Positions 20,071-29,388 of a DNA stretch of 64,000 nucleotides are shown in pieces. Within the stretch, counting starts at the first letter, position 1. Every line of letters begins with the position of its first letter. The stretch spans positions 1-64,000 of the forward strand of contig NZ_JBPSEG010000008.1 in the NCBI RefSeq assembly GCF_051488665.1, written 5' to 3'. A program made the position numbers and the translations under genes. The notes beneath the pieces are model-generated. The model was not told the DNA's origin and ran no database searches. It saw only the letters and a program-made list of their open reading frames with translations. The DNA comes from Melioribacter sp051488665. GTDB lineage: Bacteria > Bacteroidota > Ignavibacteria > Ignavibacteriales > Melioribacteraceae.

Positions 20071-21135
20071 ATGAATCTTGCGGATATCGGTTATACCGTA
20101 TTTCTAGAAAAAAGCGAATGTCAGTCGTTCCCGGAAGGTTTACAGACGGGAAGAGTTGCCGCGGAACATAAAGAGAGGTATATTGTCCTTACAGCCGAAG
20201 GCGAATACGAAGCTGAAATTACCGGCAATATGCGTTTTACGGCAGAATCGAGAAAGGACTTTCCCGCAGTCGGGGACTGGGTTCTGTTGACTCCTTACTC
20301 AAACGGCTTTGCTCTGATCCATAAAATATTGCCGCGCTATTCGATTCTGGAAAGAAAAGCTGCAGGCAAAAAAAGCGAAGTTCAGATTATCGCTGCAAAC
20401 GTGGATTATGCTTTTTTAATTCAGGCTGTCGACAGAGATTTTAACGTCAACCGCATCGAACGTTATCTGACGCTCTGTTATACTTCCGGAATTAAACCCG
20501 TAGTCGTTCTGACCAAAATCGACTTGATTGACCCTGCTACTCTCGCTTCGATTAAAAACGGCGTGGAAAAACGCGTTAATAACATTCCCGTTCTAACGGT
20601 AAGCAATGTTACAGGAGAGGGATTGAGCGATCTGGAAAAATTAATTGAGAAAGGAAAAACTTGCTGCGCGCTCGGCTCCTCCGGCGCGGGCAAATCGACT
20701 CTTATTAACAACCTCTCCGGCAAAGATATAATGCGGACGGACTTCATCAGCGAAAGCACAAACAAAGGCAGGCATGTAACGACCCACAGGGAATTAATCG
20801 TTCTCGATAAAGGCGGAGTGTTGATCGATAATCCCGGCATGAGGGAAGTGGGAATTACCGATATGTCGACCGGACTGGAAAAGACTTTCGAGTTTATTTA
20901 CGAACTTTCGACAGACTGCAAATTCAAAGACTGTACTCACACTAATGAACCGGGCTGCGCCGTATTGAAAGCTGTCGACTCGGGTCAAATCGACAAGGCT
21001 TTGTACAAAAATTTTCTGAAACTCGAAAAAGAGAAAAATTACTATGAAATGTCAGCTCTGGAAAAAAGGCAAAAAGATAAGAACTTCGGCAAGATGATAA
21101 AGAATTTTAAAAAAGAGATTAAGAAGAAGAAATAG
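20071..21135 (+). CDS. rsgA: Ribosome small-subunit biogenesis GTPase RsgA
   Basis: A circularly permuted GTPase that checks maturation of the 30S decoding centre. An OB domain precedes the G domain. The motifs appear in the permuted order G4 (VVLTKIDLI), G1 (GSSGAGKSTLINNL) and G3 (DNPGMRE). A zinc finger follows (CKFKDCTHTNEPGCAV), then a lysine-rich tail. I choose ATG 20071 (MNLADIGY, 354 residues) rather than TTG 20026, because that TTG lies inside a TAAGTTTG (20021-20028) that looks like a Bacteroidota -7 box. It converges on glnA with a terminator hairpin between. Confidence 0.93.
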   Translation: MNLADIGYTVFLEKSECQSFPEGLQTGRVAAEHKERYIVLTAEGEYEAEITGNMRFTAESRKDFPAVGDWVLLTPYSNGFALIHKILPRYSILERKAAGKKSEVQIIAANVDYAFLIQAVDRDFNVNRIERYLTLCYTSGIKPVVVLTKIDLIDPATLASIKNGVEKRVNNIPVLTVSNVTGEGLSDLEKLIEKGKTCCALGSSGAGKSTLINNLSGKDIMRTDFISESTNKGRHVTTHRELIVLDKGGVLIDNPGMREVGITDMSTGLEKTFEFIYELSTDCKFKDCTHTNEPGCAVLKAVDSGQIDKALYKNFLKLEKEKNYYEMSALEKRQKDKNFGKMIKNFKKEIKKKK

Positions 21136-21162
21136 AAATCAATTACCCACCCGGTATTAGAC

Positions 21163-21204
21163 AAAAAAATATCCCGGCTATGCATTAAAGCATAAACCGG
21201 GATA
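21163..21204 (-). terminator. Intrinsic terminator of glnA
   Basis: TATCCCGG (21170-21177) pairs with CCGGGATA (21197-21204), and TATGC with GCATA inside. On the minus strand the stem is followed by seven U residues (A tract 21163-21169), so it terminates glnA; it may also slow rsgA transcription. Confidence 0.85.
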
Positions 21205-21228
21205 AAATAGATGAGGGAGGAAGTTCGT

Positions 21229-22659
21229 TTATACGTCGAAATATTGCTCGAATTCGAACGGATGAGGACGCAAAGCCATTGGTTTTACTTCTCTGTCCAT
21301 CTTGTAATTTATCCATGCGTTAATAACGTCTTCCGTAAATACGTTGCCTTTCAGTAAGTACTCGTGGTCGTCGGCCAAGGCTTTCAAAGCTGCGCCGAGC
21401 GATTCGGGAGTCGAAGGCACGTCTTTTAATTCTTCAGGCGACATGTCGTAGATGTCTTTGTCGAGCGGGTCGCCCGGATCGATGCGATTCATTACTCCGT
21501 CCAAACCCGCCATTAATATTGCCGAGAATGCAAGATACGGATTGCTCGACGGGTCGGGGCAGCGGAATTCGACTCTTTTGGCTTTCGGCGAATTCGAATA
21601 CATCGGTATTCTCACCGAAGCGCTTCTGTTGCGCTGCGAATATGCCAGATTGACCGGAGCTTCGAATCCGGGAACGAGCCGCTTGTACGAATTGGTAGTC
21701 GGATTTGTAAATGCCAGCAGCGAAGGAGCGTGTTTCAAAATGCCCCCGATGAAATAGAGAGCCGTTTCGCTCAGTCCGGCATAACCGCCGCCTGCAAAGA
21801 GCGGCTTGTTCTTCAGCCACAAACTGACGTGAACGTGCATACCGCTTCCGTTGTCTCCGAAAACCGGCTTGGGCATGTACGTAACTGTTTTGCCGTGCTT
21901 TCTTGCTGTATTTTTTATAATGTATTTGAACATTAAAAGCTGGTCTGCCGATTTTAACAACGGCTGGAATTTCATGTCGATTTCGCACTGACCGCCGCTT
22001 GCCACTTCGTGGTGTTGAGCTTCGACGTCGATGCCCACTTTTATTAAATTCCGCACCATTTCGTTTCTTAAATCCATCAGTTGGTCTGTCGGCGGAACCG
22101 GGAAGTAACCTTCTTTGTAACGCGGCTTATAGCCAAGGTTCGGATTTTCTTCGCGACCGGAATTCCATCTTCCTTCGACTGAATCGACCTGATAAAACGA
22201 GAAATTCGGACCGGAATCGAAACGCACGTCGTCGAATACGAAGAATTCGGCTTCGGGACCGAAATACGATGTGTCGGCAAGTCCTGTCGACTTCAGATAC
22301 GCTTCCGCTTTTTGAGCAATATTGCGAGGGCAGCGGTCGTATTTTTCTTTTGTCGCCGGTTCGTAAACGTCGCAGATTAAAGAAATTGTCGGCGCTTCGA
22401 TAAACGGATCGACAAACATAGTGTTCGGATCCGGGATAATCAGCATATCGCTTTCGTTGATTCTTTTCCAACCTCTCATAGACGAACCGTCGAAGCCAAA
22501 TCCGTCTTCAAAAGATGACTCGTCGAATACGCTTACCGGAACCGTAAAGTGCTGCCATTGTCCCGGAAAGTCCATGAATTTCATGTCGACGAATTCAATA
22601 TTGTTCTTCTTTATAAAAGAAAGAACTTTTTCAGCTGCAGATTCTTTATCTTTGCCCAT
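21229..22659 (-). CDS. glnA: Glutamine synthetase, type I (GSI-beta-like)
   Basis: Catalyses ATP-dependent glutamate + NH3 to glutamine. At 476 residues it is full length. Motifs are GFDGSSMRGW (about 54-63), the metal/substrate region YFGPEAEFFVFD (132-143), NGSGMHVHVSLW (270-281), NPTTNSYKRLVPGFEAP (319-335), and the ATP site RIPMYSNSPKAKRVEFRCPDPSSNPY. A Tyr at 404 in KDIYDMSPEE aligns with the adenylylation Tyr397 of E. coli, so covalent control is possible. The gene starts 10 bp after an Lrp/AsnC regulator, and the two form an operon. The start codon is ATG with a GGAGTAGT ribosome site. Confidence 0.97.
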   Translation of the reverse strand: MGKDKESAAEKVLSFIKKNNIEFVDMKFMDFPGQWQHFTVPVSVFDESSFEDGFGFDGSSMRGWKRINESDMLIIPDPNTMFVDPFIEAPTISLICDVYEPATKEKYDRCPRNIAQKAEAYLKSTGLADTSYFGPEAEFFVFDDVRFDSGPNFSFYQVDSVEGRWNSGREENPNLGYKPRYKEGYFPVPPTDQLMDLRNEMVRNLIKVGIDVEAQHHEVASGGQCEIDMKFQPLLKSADQLLMFKYIIKNTARKHGKTVTYMPKPVFGDNGSGMHVHVSLWLKNKPLFAGGGYAGLSETALYFIGGILKHAPSLLAFTNPTTNSYKRLVPGFEAPVNLAYSQRNRSASVRIPMYSNSPKAKRVEFRCPDPSSNPYLAFSAILMAGLDGVMNRIDPGDPLDKDIYDMSPEELKDVPSTPESLGAALKALADDHEYLLKGNVFTEDVINAWINYKMDREVKPMALRPHPFEFEQYFDV

Positions 22660-22669
22660 ATTACTACTC

Positions 22670-23116
22670 CTATAGATTTATGCTTGTTGTTTCTTTGATT
22701 GTTGATAAAATAAAATTAGTCACCGTGCGAGTGACTCCGGGCCACGATTGAATCTTATTGAGCAGCTGTTCGAGGGATTTGGTGTCTTTTACAATTGCTT
22801 TCAGGATGTGCGAACCTTCGCCCAGAACAGCGTAGCATTCGAGAATCTCCGGAGTCTTTTTTACATGTTCGGCAAGTTTTTCGTAGTTCTTCGAGGAATC
22901 CATCATTACAATGATGAACGCCATAATGTCGTAACCGAATACATGACGATTTAGTTTGGCGTAATAGCCTTCGATTATTCCGTGTTCTTCCAGCTTTTTG
23001 AGCCGTTCGCTGAGCGAAGGAAGGGATAAGCCGATTAATTCGGCAAGTTCGCTCCTTTTAGTTCTGCCGTTTTCCTGAAGTTTTTTCAGGATGGCAATAT
23101 CTAAGTCGTCTAACAT
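22670..23116 (-). CDS. Lrp/AsnC family transcriptional regulator
   Basis: A 148-residue regulator with the N-terminal winged helix MLDDLDIAILKKLQENGRTKRSELAELIGLSLPSLSERLKKLEEHGIIEGY (1-51 region) and the C-terminal RAM/AsnC sensor domain (IIVMMDSSKN..., about 70-145). It is located directly upstream of glnA with a 10-bp gap, so it probably responds to an amino acid such as glutamine and controls its own operon. This is inferred from position only. A GTAAATTTAC palindrome lies 28 bp upstream of its start. Confidence 0.93.
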   Translation of the reverse strand: MLDDLDIAILKKLQENGRTKRSELAELIGLSLPSLSERLKKLEEHGIIEGYYAKLNRHVFGYDIMAFIIVMMDSSKNYEKLAEHVKKTPEILECYAVLGEGSHILKAIVKDTKSLEQLLNKIQSWPGVTRTVTNFILSTIKETTSINL

Positions 23117-23143
23117 AACGCTCTCTTATTTATTTAGGTTAAT

Positions 23144-23153
23144 GTAAATTTAC
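23144..23153. promoter_or_regulatory. Candidate Lrp operator palindrome upstream of the lrp-glnA operon
   Basis: GTAAATTTAC is a perfect 10-bp dyad 28 bp before the regulator start. A/T-rich centres of this kind occur in Lrp/AsnC sites, and autoregulation is usual in the family. It also lies upstream of the divergent TIGR03546 gene. Confidence 0.35.
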
Positions 23154-23323
23154 GACTTAAAATATAAGGCATGCAGATTTCAGATGCAAACCTTTTTTTT
23201 ATCCCCATAATTTTTCCACGGATTTTTGCTTATTTTAAAAAAACTCCTAAATTGTTTTGTTATTTACTGTTAATAGTTTTCATTATTTTTATTAAGCGGT
23301 TTATAGGGAGAAGCGGAGAGAGA

Positions 23324-23848
23324 ATGTTCTGGCTGAAATTGTTAAAAGATACAATTAAAATTTTCCGGGAAGGTCAAACGCCTGCGCAGATTGCGGGAGG
23401 TTTTGCGCTCGGTATGGTCATCGGACTGTCGCCTTCTTTTAATCTGCAGGGTTTGATTCTCTGGATCGTTTTATTGTCGCTCAACGTAAATCTTGCGGCG
23501 GCATTCCTTGCAATAACTTTCTGTAATCTGCTGGCATATCTATTCGACCCTTTCTTTCACTGGCTCGGATATCAAATTCTTACGCAAGTCGATTTTCTTA
23601 AAGGAATATGGACTTATCTATATAACGCTCCCCTGGCGCCTCTTACTAACTTCAACAATACGGTTGTTATGGGAAGTTTTGTTACCGCTTTGATTTTGTT
23701 TCTGCCGGTCTATTTCGGAATGAAAAAATTAACCCTGCTCTACAGAAAAAAACTCTATTCGAAAATCCGGAAACTGAAAATTTACGAGGCGCTCCGGAAT
23801 AACGATATTATCAAGTGGTATATGAAAATCAGGGACATGCAGATATGA
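23324..23848 (+). CDS. TIGR03546/DUF2062 family inner-membrane protein
   Basis: ATG 23324 (MFWLKLLKDTIKIFREG) gives about 174 residues and is preferred over a start 153 bp upstream that would add an A/T-coded hydrophobic stretch. The conserved segment TPAQIAGGFALGMVIGLSPSFNLQG (about 18-42) and three hydrophobic helices identify the TIGR03546 family. The protein is integral to the membrane and of unknown function. It is always seen next to a TIGR03545 protein, and here the stop overlaps the next start (ATGA at 23845), so the two are translationally coupled. Confidence 0.88.
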   Translation: MFWLKLLKDTIKIFREGQTPAQIAGGFALGMVIGLSPSFNLQGLILWIVLLSLNVNLAAAFLAITFCNLLAYLFDPFFHWLGYQILTQVDFLKGIWTYLYNAPLAPLTNFNNTVVMGSFVTALILFLPVYFGMKKLTLLYRKKLYSKIRKLKIYEALRNNDIIKWYMKIRDMQI

Positions 23849-25692
23849 GAAAAGGATTTGTCTTTTTCCTGCTGTTTTTCATCCTCTCTGTAAGCGCGGT
23901 TGTCTATTTCTTTGCCGACAGATGGGTCGAAAGCGCAATCGAATCTTCGATTGAATCGGTAACGGGAGCTAAGGCGGATATCGATGATTTGAGCCTAAAA
24001 TTTATACCGATCGAAATAACCTGGAAACGTCTTCAAATTGCAAATCCGTACAATACATGGACAAACGCTCTGGAAACGGGAGAGGTTGAATTCGGAGTGG
24101 ACTTTAATCAACTTCTCAGAAAAAAGATTGTTATAGAACGGATTAACGTAAAAGGCTTAAAGATTCTGAGTAAAAGAACGACCGACGGCGCATTGCCTGA
24201 GGATGAGAGAAAAAGATCGACTCTCTACAGAGCGGAAAAATCGTTTACTCAATCTTACCGAAAAGCTTTCGACAAGTTGATGGGAACAATTCCGCGTTTC
24301 GATTTGAACGACATTAAGAGAAATTTTAATCCGGACAGTTTAATTAAACTGCTTGATCTTCAGACGTATTATTACGCCGATTCGATCGGCAATAAAGTTG
24401 TTGAAACAGCCTCGCAGTGGAATGATATAGTACATCAATACGAAAGAAACAAAAATAAATTGATTGAACAGTTCGAAGAAATTAAGAAAATCGACCCGAA
24501 GAGTTTGAATAACGCTCAGAATATATTGGCGGCGATCGAAAAAGCGGACAAGGGATATCAGGCGTTAAAACAAATTAAAACCGAATATGAAGAACGTTTC
24601 GATGAAATTAAAAGAGAAGCGATGTATTACAAAAACGCGTTCGATACGCTGCGTAAAATTTCTTCGGAAGATTTTGAAAAACTGAAACGGATGGCCCGGC
24701 TCCCCGACATTAAATCGCCGAAACTTGCGCCCGTAATTATCGGAAACGAAATTCGGGAACGCGCAATGAATTACATTGCATATGCCGAATTGATTAACGC
24801 AAGCGTTCAAAAATACAAACCCGAGCCCGACTACGAAAAACCGCCCCGTTTCGAAGGTCAGAATATCGAATTCCCCGCCGAAGGCAGATATCCCGATTTC
24901 TGGATAAAGGAAATCAAAGTTAACGGCGGGACTCCCGGCAACGGAATTTTTGTGGGCGAAGGTATAATTGAAAATGTATCCGACAATCAAAATTTGACCG
25001 GCGAGCCTATCACATTCAAACTCGAAGGCGAGTTGAGCAACAACCGCCGCGTTTTAATTTCAGGAACTATCGAAAGAAGAAATTTCCGTAAAACAGATAA
25101 GTATACAATTGAACTGAGAGACGTACCCGTAGGAAAAATAAAACTCGGCTCAAATAAATTTCTCCCCGCCGAAATTAACAATGCCTTCCTTTCTGCGAAA
25201 GCGGAAATTTTTATTAATGAAAATAACCTGAACCTTATACTCGACAATACTTTTTCGAATATGATTCTATTTTTCGAAAAACAACCCGAATCGATTGTGG
25301 AAAGAATAGTATACAATACACTGAACAATATTAACAAATTAAATGCGACGCTCAGATTTTGGATAGAAGCCGGTAAATACGATATTTCACTCGGCACAAA
25401 TTTAGACGAAGAAATTGCCGCAGGAGTAAGAAAATCGATCGGACAGGAAGTGGAAAGATTGAAGAGCATGCTGAAAGAACGGTTCGACAAAATCGTGGAC
25501 GCCAAACGAGCCGAACTTGAAAAAATATACAGAGAAAAAGTCGCGCCGGTTGAAGAACAAATCAATAAGTACAGGGATTTAGTAGAAAATTACGATAAAT
25601 TGATTGAAGAAAAGAAAAAGGAATTGAACAGAAGGCTTGAAGAAGAGAAAAAAGGATTCCTGGAAAAACAACTCAATAAATTCATTAAATAA
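23845..25692 (+). CDS. TIGR03545 family membrane-anchored protein
   Basis: The start at 23845 overlaps the previous stop. A 615-residue protein follows, with an N-terminal membrane anchor (GFVFFLLFFILSVSAVVYFFA) and a long extracytoplasmic part. It has an AsmA/DUF748-like beginning (VTGAKADIDDLSLKFIPIEITWKRLQIANP), a central helical region (about 125-290), a beta-rich region (350-480) and a C-terminal coiled coil rich in Lys/Glu (about 535-615). The family pairs with TIGR03546. AsmA-like beginnings suggest a role in envelope lipid or barrel homeostasis, which is inference. A LytTR regulator follows after 5 bp. Confidence 0.85.
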   Translation: MRKGFVFFLLFFILSVSAVVYFFADRWVESAIESSIESVTGAKADIDDLSLKFIPIEITWKRLQIANPYNTWTNALETGEVEFGVDFNQLLRKKIVIERINVKGLKILSKRTTDGALPEDERKRSTLYRAEKSFTQSYRKAFDKLMGTIPRFDLNDIKRNFNPDSLIKLLDLQTYYYADSIGNKVVETASQWNDIVHQYERNKNKLIEQFEEIKKIDPKSLNNAQNILAAIEKADKGYQALKQIKTEYEERFDEIKREAMYYKNAFDTLRKISSEDFEKLKRMARLPDIKSPKLAPVIIGNEIRERAMNYIAYAELINASVQKYKPEPDYEKPPRFEGQNIEFPAEGRYPDFWIKEIKVNGGTPGNGIFVGEGIIENVSDNQNLTGEPITFKLEGELSNNRRVLISGTIERRNFRKTDKYTIELRDVPVGKIKLGSNKFLPAEINNAFLSAKAEIFINENNLNLILDNTFSNMILFFEKQPESIVERIVYNTLNNINKLNATLRFWIEAGKYDISLGTNLDEEIAAGVRKSIGQEVERLKSMLKERFDKIVDAKRAELEKIYREKVAPVEEQINKYRDLVENYDKLIEEKKKELNRRLEEEKKGFLEKQLNKFIK

Positions 25693-25697
25693 GAGCT

Positions 25698-26432
25698 ATG
25701 AAAAAAATTGTAGTGGTTGAAGACGATAAAGTTTTATGCGAAAATATAAAATCCGCCCTGAGTCTGAGCGACTTTGAAGTGTTTATATCGCACGACGGAC
25801 TCGAAGGTTTGAATCTAATAAAAGAAGTCAAACCCGACATTATACTCTGCGATATAATGATGCCTGAATACGACGGCTACTGGGTGCTCGAAAACGTCCG
25901 CCGGATCGAAGAATTGAAGAATACGCCATTTATATTCATAACCGCCAAATCCGAAAGGGAAAATTTCCGGAAAGGAATGGAAATGGGAGCGGACGACTAT
26001 CTGACCAAACCGTTCAGAATTTCGGAGTTGACCAAAGCCGTCGAAGTACAGCTTCAGAAGAAAGCCAATTTCGAATCCGCCGCCGGAAATAAATTAAATG
26101 CCGAGGATTTTCTGCTGGTCGATACGGGAAATAAAATCATTAAGGTTCCTGTTAAATCGATAGTAATTATAGAAGCGGATAATGTTTATTCGGTGATTTC
26201 TACGCGCGAAGGCAAAACATACGAAATAAGAAAATCCGTTTCGAATTGGGAGGGAATTTTGCCGGAAAATTTCGTACGCGTTCACAGAAGCGCAATTATC
26301 AATCTCGATTATGTTAAACAAATCGAAAAATTTTCAAATCAAACGATGCTGCTCCACCTCGAAGGATACGACCGCCCCGTGCGAATGGGAAAAAGTTATT
26401 GGGCTGCCTTGAAAGACAAGGTTATCAAGTGA
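25698..26432 (+). CDS. Response regulator, receiver + LytTR DNA-binding domain
   Basis: A 244-residue two-domain regulator. The receiver has acidic residues EDD (8-10), phospho-acceptor Asp52 (ILCDIMMPEYDG) and Lys104 (YLTKPF), so it is complete. The LytTR domain (about 140-240) includes VIIEADNVYSVISTREGKTYEIRKS and VRVHRSAIINLDYV. It follows TIGR03545 by 5 bp, so it is likely cotranscribed. The large sensor kinase 528 bp downstream, on the same strand, has a 5TM-LYT input domain usually paired with LytTR regulators and is the plausible partner. Confidence 0.93.
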   Translation: MKKIVVVEDDKVLCENIKSALSLSDFEVFISHDGLEGLNLIKEVKPDIILCDIMMPEYDGYWVLENVRRIEELKNTPFIFITAKSERENFRKGMEMGADDYLTKPFRISELTKAVEVQLQKKANFESAAGNKLNAEDFLLVDTGNKIIKVPVKSIVIIEADNVYSVISTREGKTYEIRKSVSNWEGILPENFVRVHRSAIINLDYVKQIEKFSNQTMLLHLEGYDRPVRMGKSYWAALKDKVIK

Positions 26433-26960
26433 CACTCCCAGGAGGATTACCATACACGAAATGGTTAGATAAGCGTATTTTGCAAAAAACGTAAATTAGA
26501 ATAGAGTTGTTTGCTTCCGAAGAAAGTATAGCGCACAAGAACGCTGCATATAATTTATTTATTGTAAAACTTATAAAAAGCAGATGAATTATTTTTGTGG
26601 AAATTGGACTCTATAGATAACAACGGCATTCTTATGTTCTATGGGACAATGATCTGTTTTAAAACTTTTTTATGCACTAAAAGCTAAGCTACTTTAAGAT
26701 TTTGGGAGCGATTTAAATTTATTGCCTGCCGGTTAAATGTTATTCCCTACATATCGATAATAATATTATAATTAATATATAATTGAATATCATTATATTT
26801 AGAGATGATTATTTTCAATATGATTAGGGGAGCTCATACTAAAAGCGGATACAATCTTAATCCGGTATAGAGTCTCCTGTAACTAAAGGTAATATATAAA
26901 AGTTGTCGTTAGAATATATCTGAGTTTTATAATTTGATTTTATTAACGGTAAAAAAATAA
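26433..26960. other. Intergenic region with very A/T-rich tract
   Basis: 528 bp with no gene, tRNA or terminator that I can support. The stretch 26757-26801 is almost pure A/T (alternating TAAT/ATTA), suggestive of an easily melted or curved promoter region for the sensor kinase. Confidence 0.5.
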
Positions 26961-29162
26961 ATGTTAAAGTCGCTTTTATTAAACGCTTCGCTTCTGATAG
27001 CAATCGGCACGTTGTTTAACCTTCTCTATGGTCTGAGAAAGAAAAGTAAAACGTTATTTTATGTCATTGTCGGGATTGTATTTGGCGTTTCCGCAATAGC
27101 AGGGATGAATATACCATATCATTATGCGCCGGGTATAATTTACGACGGACGGTCGATAATTTTAATAGTCGCAGGATTATTCGGAGGACCTGTAAGCGCC
27201 GCAATTGCGGTTTTGGTTGCTTCGGTTTACAGAATTTCGCTCGGTGGTCCCGGCGTTATTGCGGGAGTAACCACAATACTCGGTACGGCTTTAACGGGTT
27301 TGCTTGTACGACGTTATTACAATAACAACCCGTTAAATTTCACTATTACGGTTTTATTTGTTGCAGGACTGCTGGGTCACGTTGTTATGCTGGCATCTCA
27401 ATTATTGATTATACCGATTCCGAGCGGATGGAATATTGTGAAACAAATTTGGCTGCCGGTTATGACCATCTTCCCTGTGGCAACTGTTTTACTCGGACTA
27501 ATATTGCTGAACGAAGAAAAAAGAAGTTACTCGGAAAATTTACTGTCGAGAGAACGCGAAAAATTAAAACTGATTACCGATAACGTGACGGATGTGGTAT
27601 GGCTTACCGATTTGAATTTTAAGCCTACTTTTATAAGTCCCTCCGTAACAAATCTGCTGGGATTTTCCGTTGAAGAGTATTTGAAGCTGAAGGCGGAAGA
27701 CCTATACCCTCCCGAAACTTTGAACCGCATAATAAAATGGCTTGCGGAAGAATTTGAAGAAGATAATAAACCGGGCGCCGATAAAAGCAGAAGCAGAATT
27801 TATGAAATTCAACAGTTCAGAAAAGACGGGAGTTTGATTGAATTAAGCGTAAACGTGAGGTTCTTGAGAAACGAATACGGCGAACCGGTAGGATTGATCG
27901 GAGTTTCGAGGGACATAACCGAGAAAAAGAAAAACGAAAGAGTAAAAGAACTTCTGTACGACGTATCAAGAATTTCCGCCGCGGAAATAGGGCTGGCTGA
28001 ATTTGCATCGCATATTCACCGGGAAATCAAAAAGATACTTAAAGCAGATAATTTTTATATCGCGCTCTACGATAAGGAAACCGATCTTTACAAGTTTATT
28101 TATCATAAAGATAAATATGACGATTACGAGGTTAACAAACCAATCAGTCTAAAGGGAGGTCTTACCGATTATGTCCGGCAAAATGCAAAAGCCGGTTTAA
28201 TTTCAAGTTCTGAAGACAAAAAACTGATTGAAAACGGGACTGTCAATCTGGTCGGGCACGAAACCGTAATCTGGATGGGTGCGCCTATTATTAATTCCGC
28301 CAACGGGGAGGTTATCGGAGTTATTGCGCTTCAGGATTATGAAGCCGAAAACGCATATACTGAAGACGATTTGCGCACTCTCGAAATTATTGCATCCCAG
28401 CTCGGTCTGTTTTTGGAGCGCGTTAAAATTCTGGAAGAACTGAAAATTGCAAAAGATAAAGCCGAACTTTCAGACAGACTCAAAACAGAATTTATGGCTC
28501 AGATGTCGCACGAAATCAGAACTCCCATCAATATTATTACGGGAAGTATGCAGTTGATAAAAGAAGAGCTTCCCGAAAGCAAAAACTCTGAAATCGAAGA
28601 ACTTTTCGACAGTATTAATATTGCGGCGGCGCGGATTATAAGAACTATCGATATGATACTAAATTATTCCGAACTTCAAACGGATTCGTACGAAGCGAAT
28701 TTTAAGATTATTGATCTGGAAGAAATTCTAAAGAAAAAATTATTGGGCGAATTCAGAATTGCCGCGCAAAGTAAAGGCATTAATCTTAAATACGAATGCA
28801 ATGCTAAAAATACGAAAATCAGAGGGGACGAGTACAGCGTCCATCAGATATTCGCCAATCTGGTGGACAATGCCATAAAGTATACGCATGACGGCGAAGT
28901 GAAAATAACCGTGACCGAAACGGAGAATAAAATAAAAGTAGAAGTGTCGGATACGGGAATAGGCATGAGTGAAGAGTTTATGAAAAAGTTATTCGATCCG
29001 TTTACTCAGGAAGAAACGGGCTATACAAGATTGTACGACGGAAACGGGTTGGGACTGGCGTTAGTTCAAAAATATTGTCAATTGAACAAAGCGGTAATCG
29101 ACGTAAAAAGTAAAAAAGGAGAGGGTTCTGTTTTCTCCGTCTTGCTAAATAAAGCAGAATAG
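26961..29162 (+). CDS. Membrane sensor histidine kinase (5TM-LYT, PAS, GAF, HisKA, HATPase)
   Basis: A 733-residue hybrid of sensory modules. The N-terminal 5TMR-LYT membrane domain covers about 1-185 (motifs NLLYGLRKKSK, DGRSIILIVAGLFGGP). A PAS domain is at about 202-325, ending in GLIGVSRDITEKKK, and a GAF domain at about 335-490. The HisKA domain carries His517 in SHEIRTPINII, and the HATPase has N637 (NLVDNAIKYT), DTGIGM at 663-668 and GNGLGLAL near 695. All catalytic elements are present. The membrane domain is the one found in LytS-like kinases, and the LytTR regulator just upstream is the likely partner. The ligand is unknown. Confidence 0.93.
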   Translation: MLKSLLLNASLLIAIGTLFNLLYGLRKKSKTLFYVIVGIVFGVSAIAGMNIPYHYAPGIIYDGRSIILIVAGLFGGPVSAAIAVLVASVYRISLGGPGVIAGVTTILGTALTGLLVRRYYNNNPLNFTITVLFVAGLLGHVVMLASQLLIIPIPSGWNIVKQIWLPVMTIFPVATVLLGLILLNEEKRSYSENLLSREREKLKLITDNVTDVVWLTDLNFKPTFISPSVTNLLGFSVEEYLKLKAEDLYPPETLNRIIKWLAEEFEEDNKPGADKSRSRIYEIQQFRKDGSLIELSVNVRFLRNEYGEPVGLIGVSRDITEKKKNERVKELLYDVSRISAAEIGLAEFASHIHREIKKILKADNFYIALYDKETDLYKFIYHKDKYDDYEVNKPISLKGGLTDYVRQNAKAGLISSSEDKKLIENGTVNLVGHETVIWMGAPIINSANGEVIGVIALQDYEAENAYTEDDLRTLEIIASQLGLFLERVKILEELKIAKDKAELSDRLKTEFMAQMSHEIRTPINIITGSMQLIKEELPESKNSEIEELFDSINIAAARIIRTIDMILNYSELQTDSYEANFKIIDLEEILKKKLLGEFRIAAQSKGINLKYECNAKNTKIRGDEYSVHQIFANLVDNAIKYTHDGEVKITVTETENKIKVEVSDTGIGMSEEFMKKLFDPFTQEETGYTRLYDGNGLGLALVQKYCQLNKAVIDVKSKKGEGSVFSVLLNKAE

Positions 29163-29328
29163 TTCTTTTGAACGAATGGATGTTTTCAGCGGAAAAATTA
29201 AAAGCGATAAAATTTACGCATAACTTTGCCTGATTCTTTCCATTAAAATAAAACCGGCGTTTTTGGTTATTGCGCTTGTCGATAGCTATAATAGAATGCG
29301 TTAATAGAGAGTAATCGTCAACAAGATC

Positions 29329-29365
29329 AAAAAAAACGGGCAAAGAAAAATTTCCCCGCCCGTTT
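29329..29365 (-). terminator. Intrinsic terminator of icd
   Basis: AAACGGGC (29334-29341) pairs with GCCCGTTT (29358-29365). On the minus strand the stem is followed by a long U run (A tract from 29329). It lies 24 bp beyond the icd stop. Confidence 0.85.
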
Positions 29366-29388
29366 AATTAAAGTTTATTAAAGATGTA

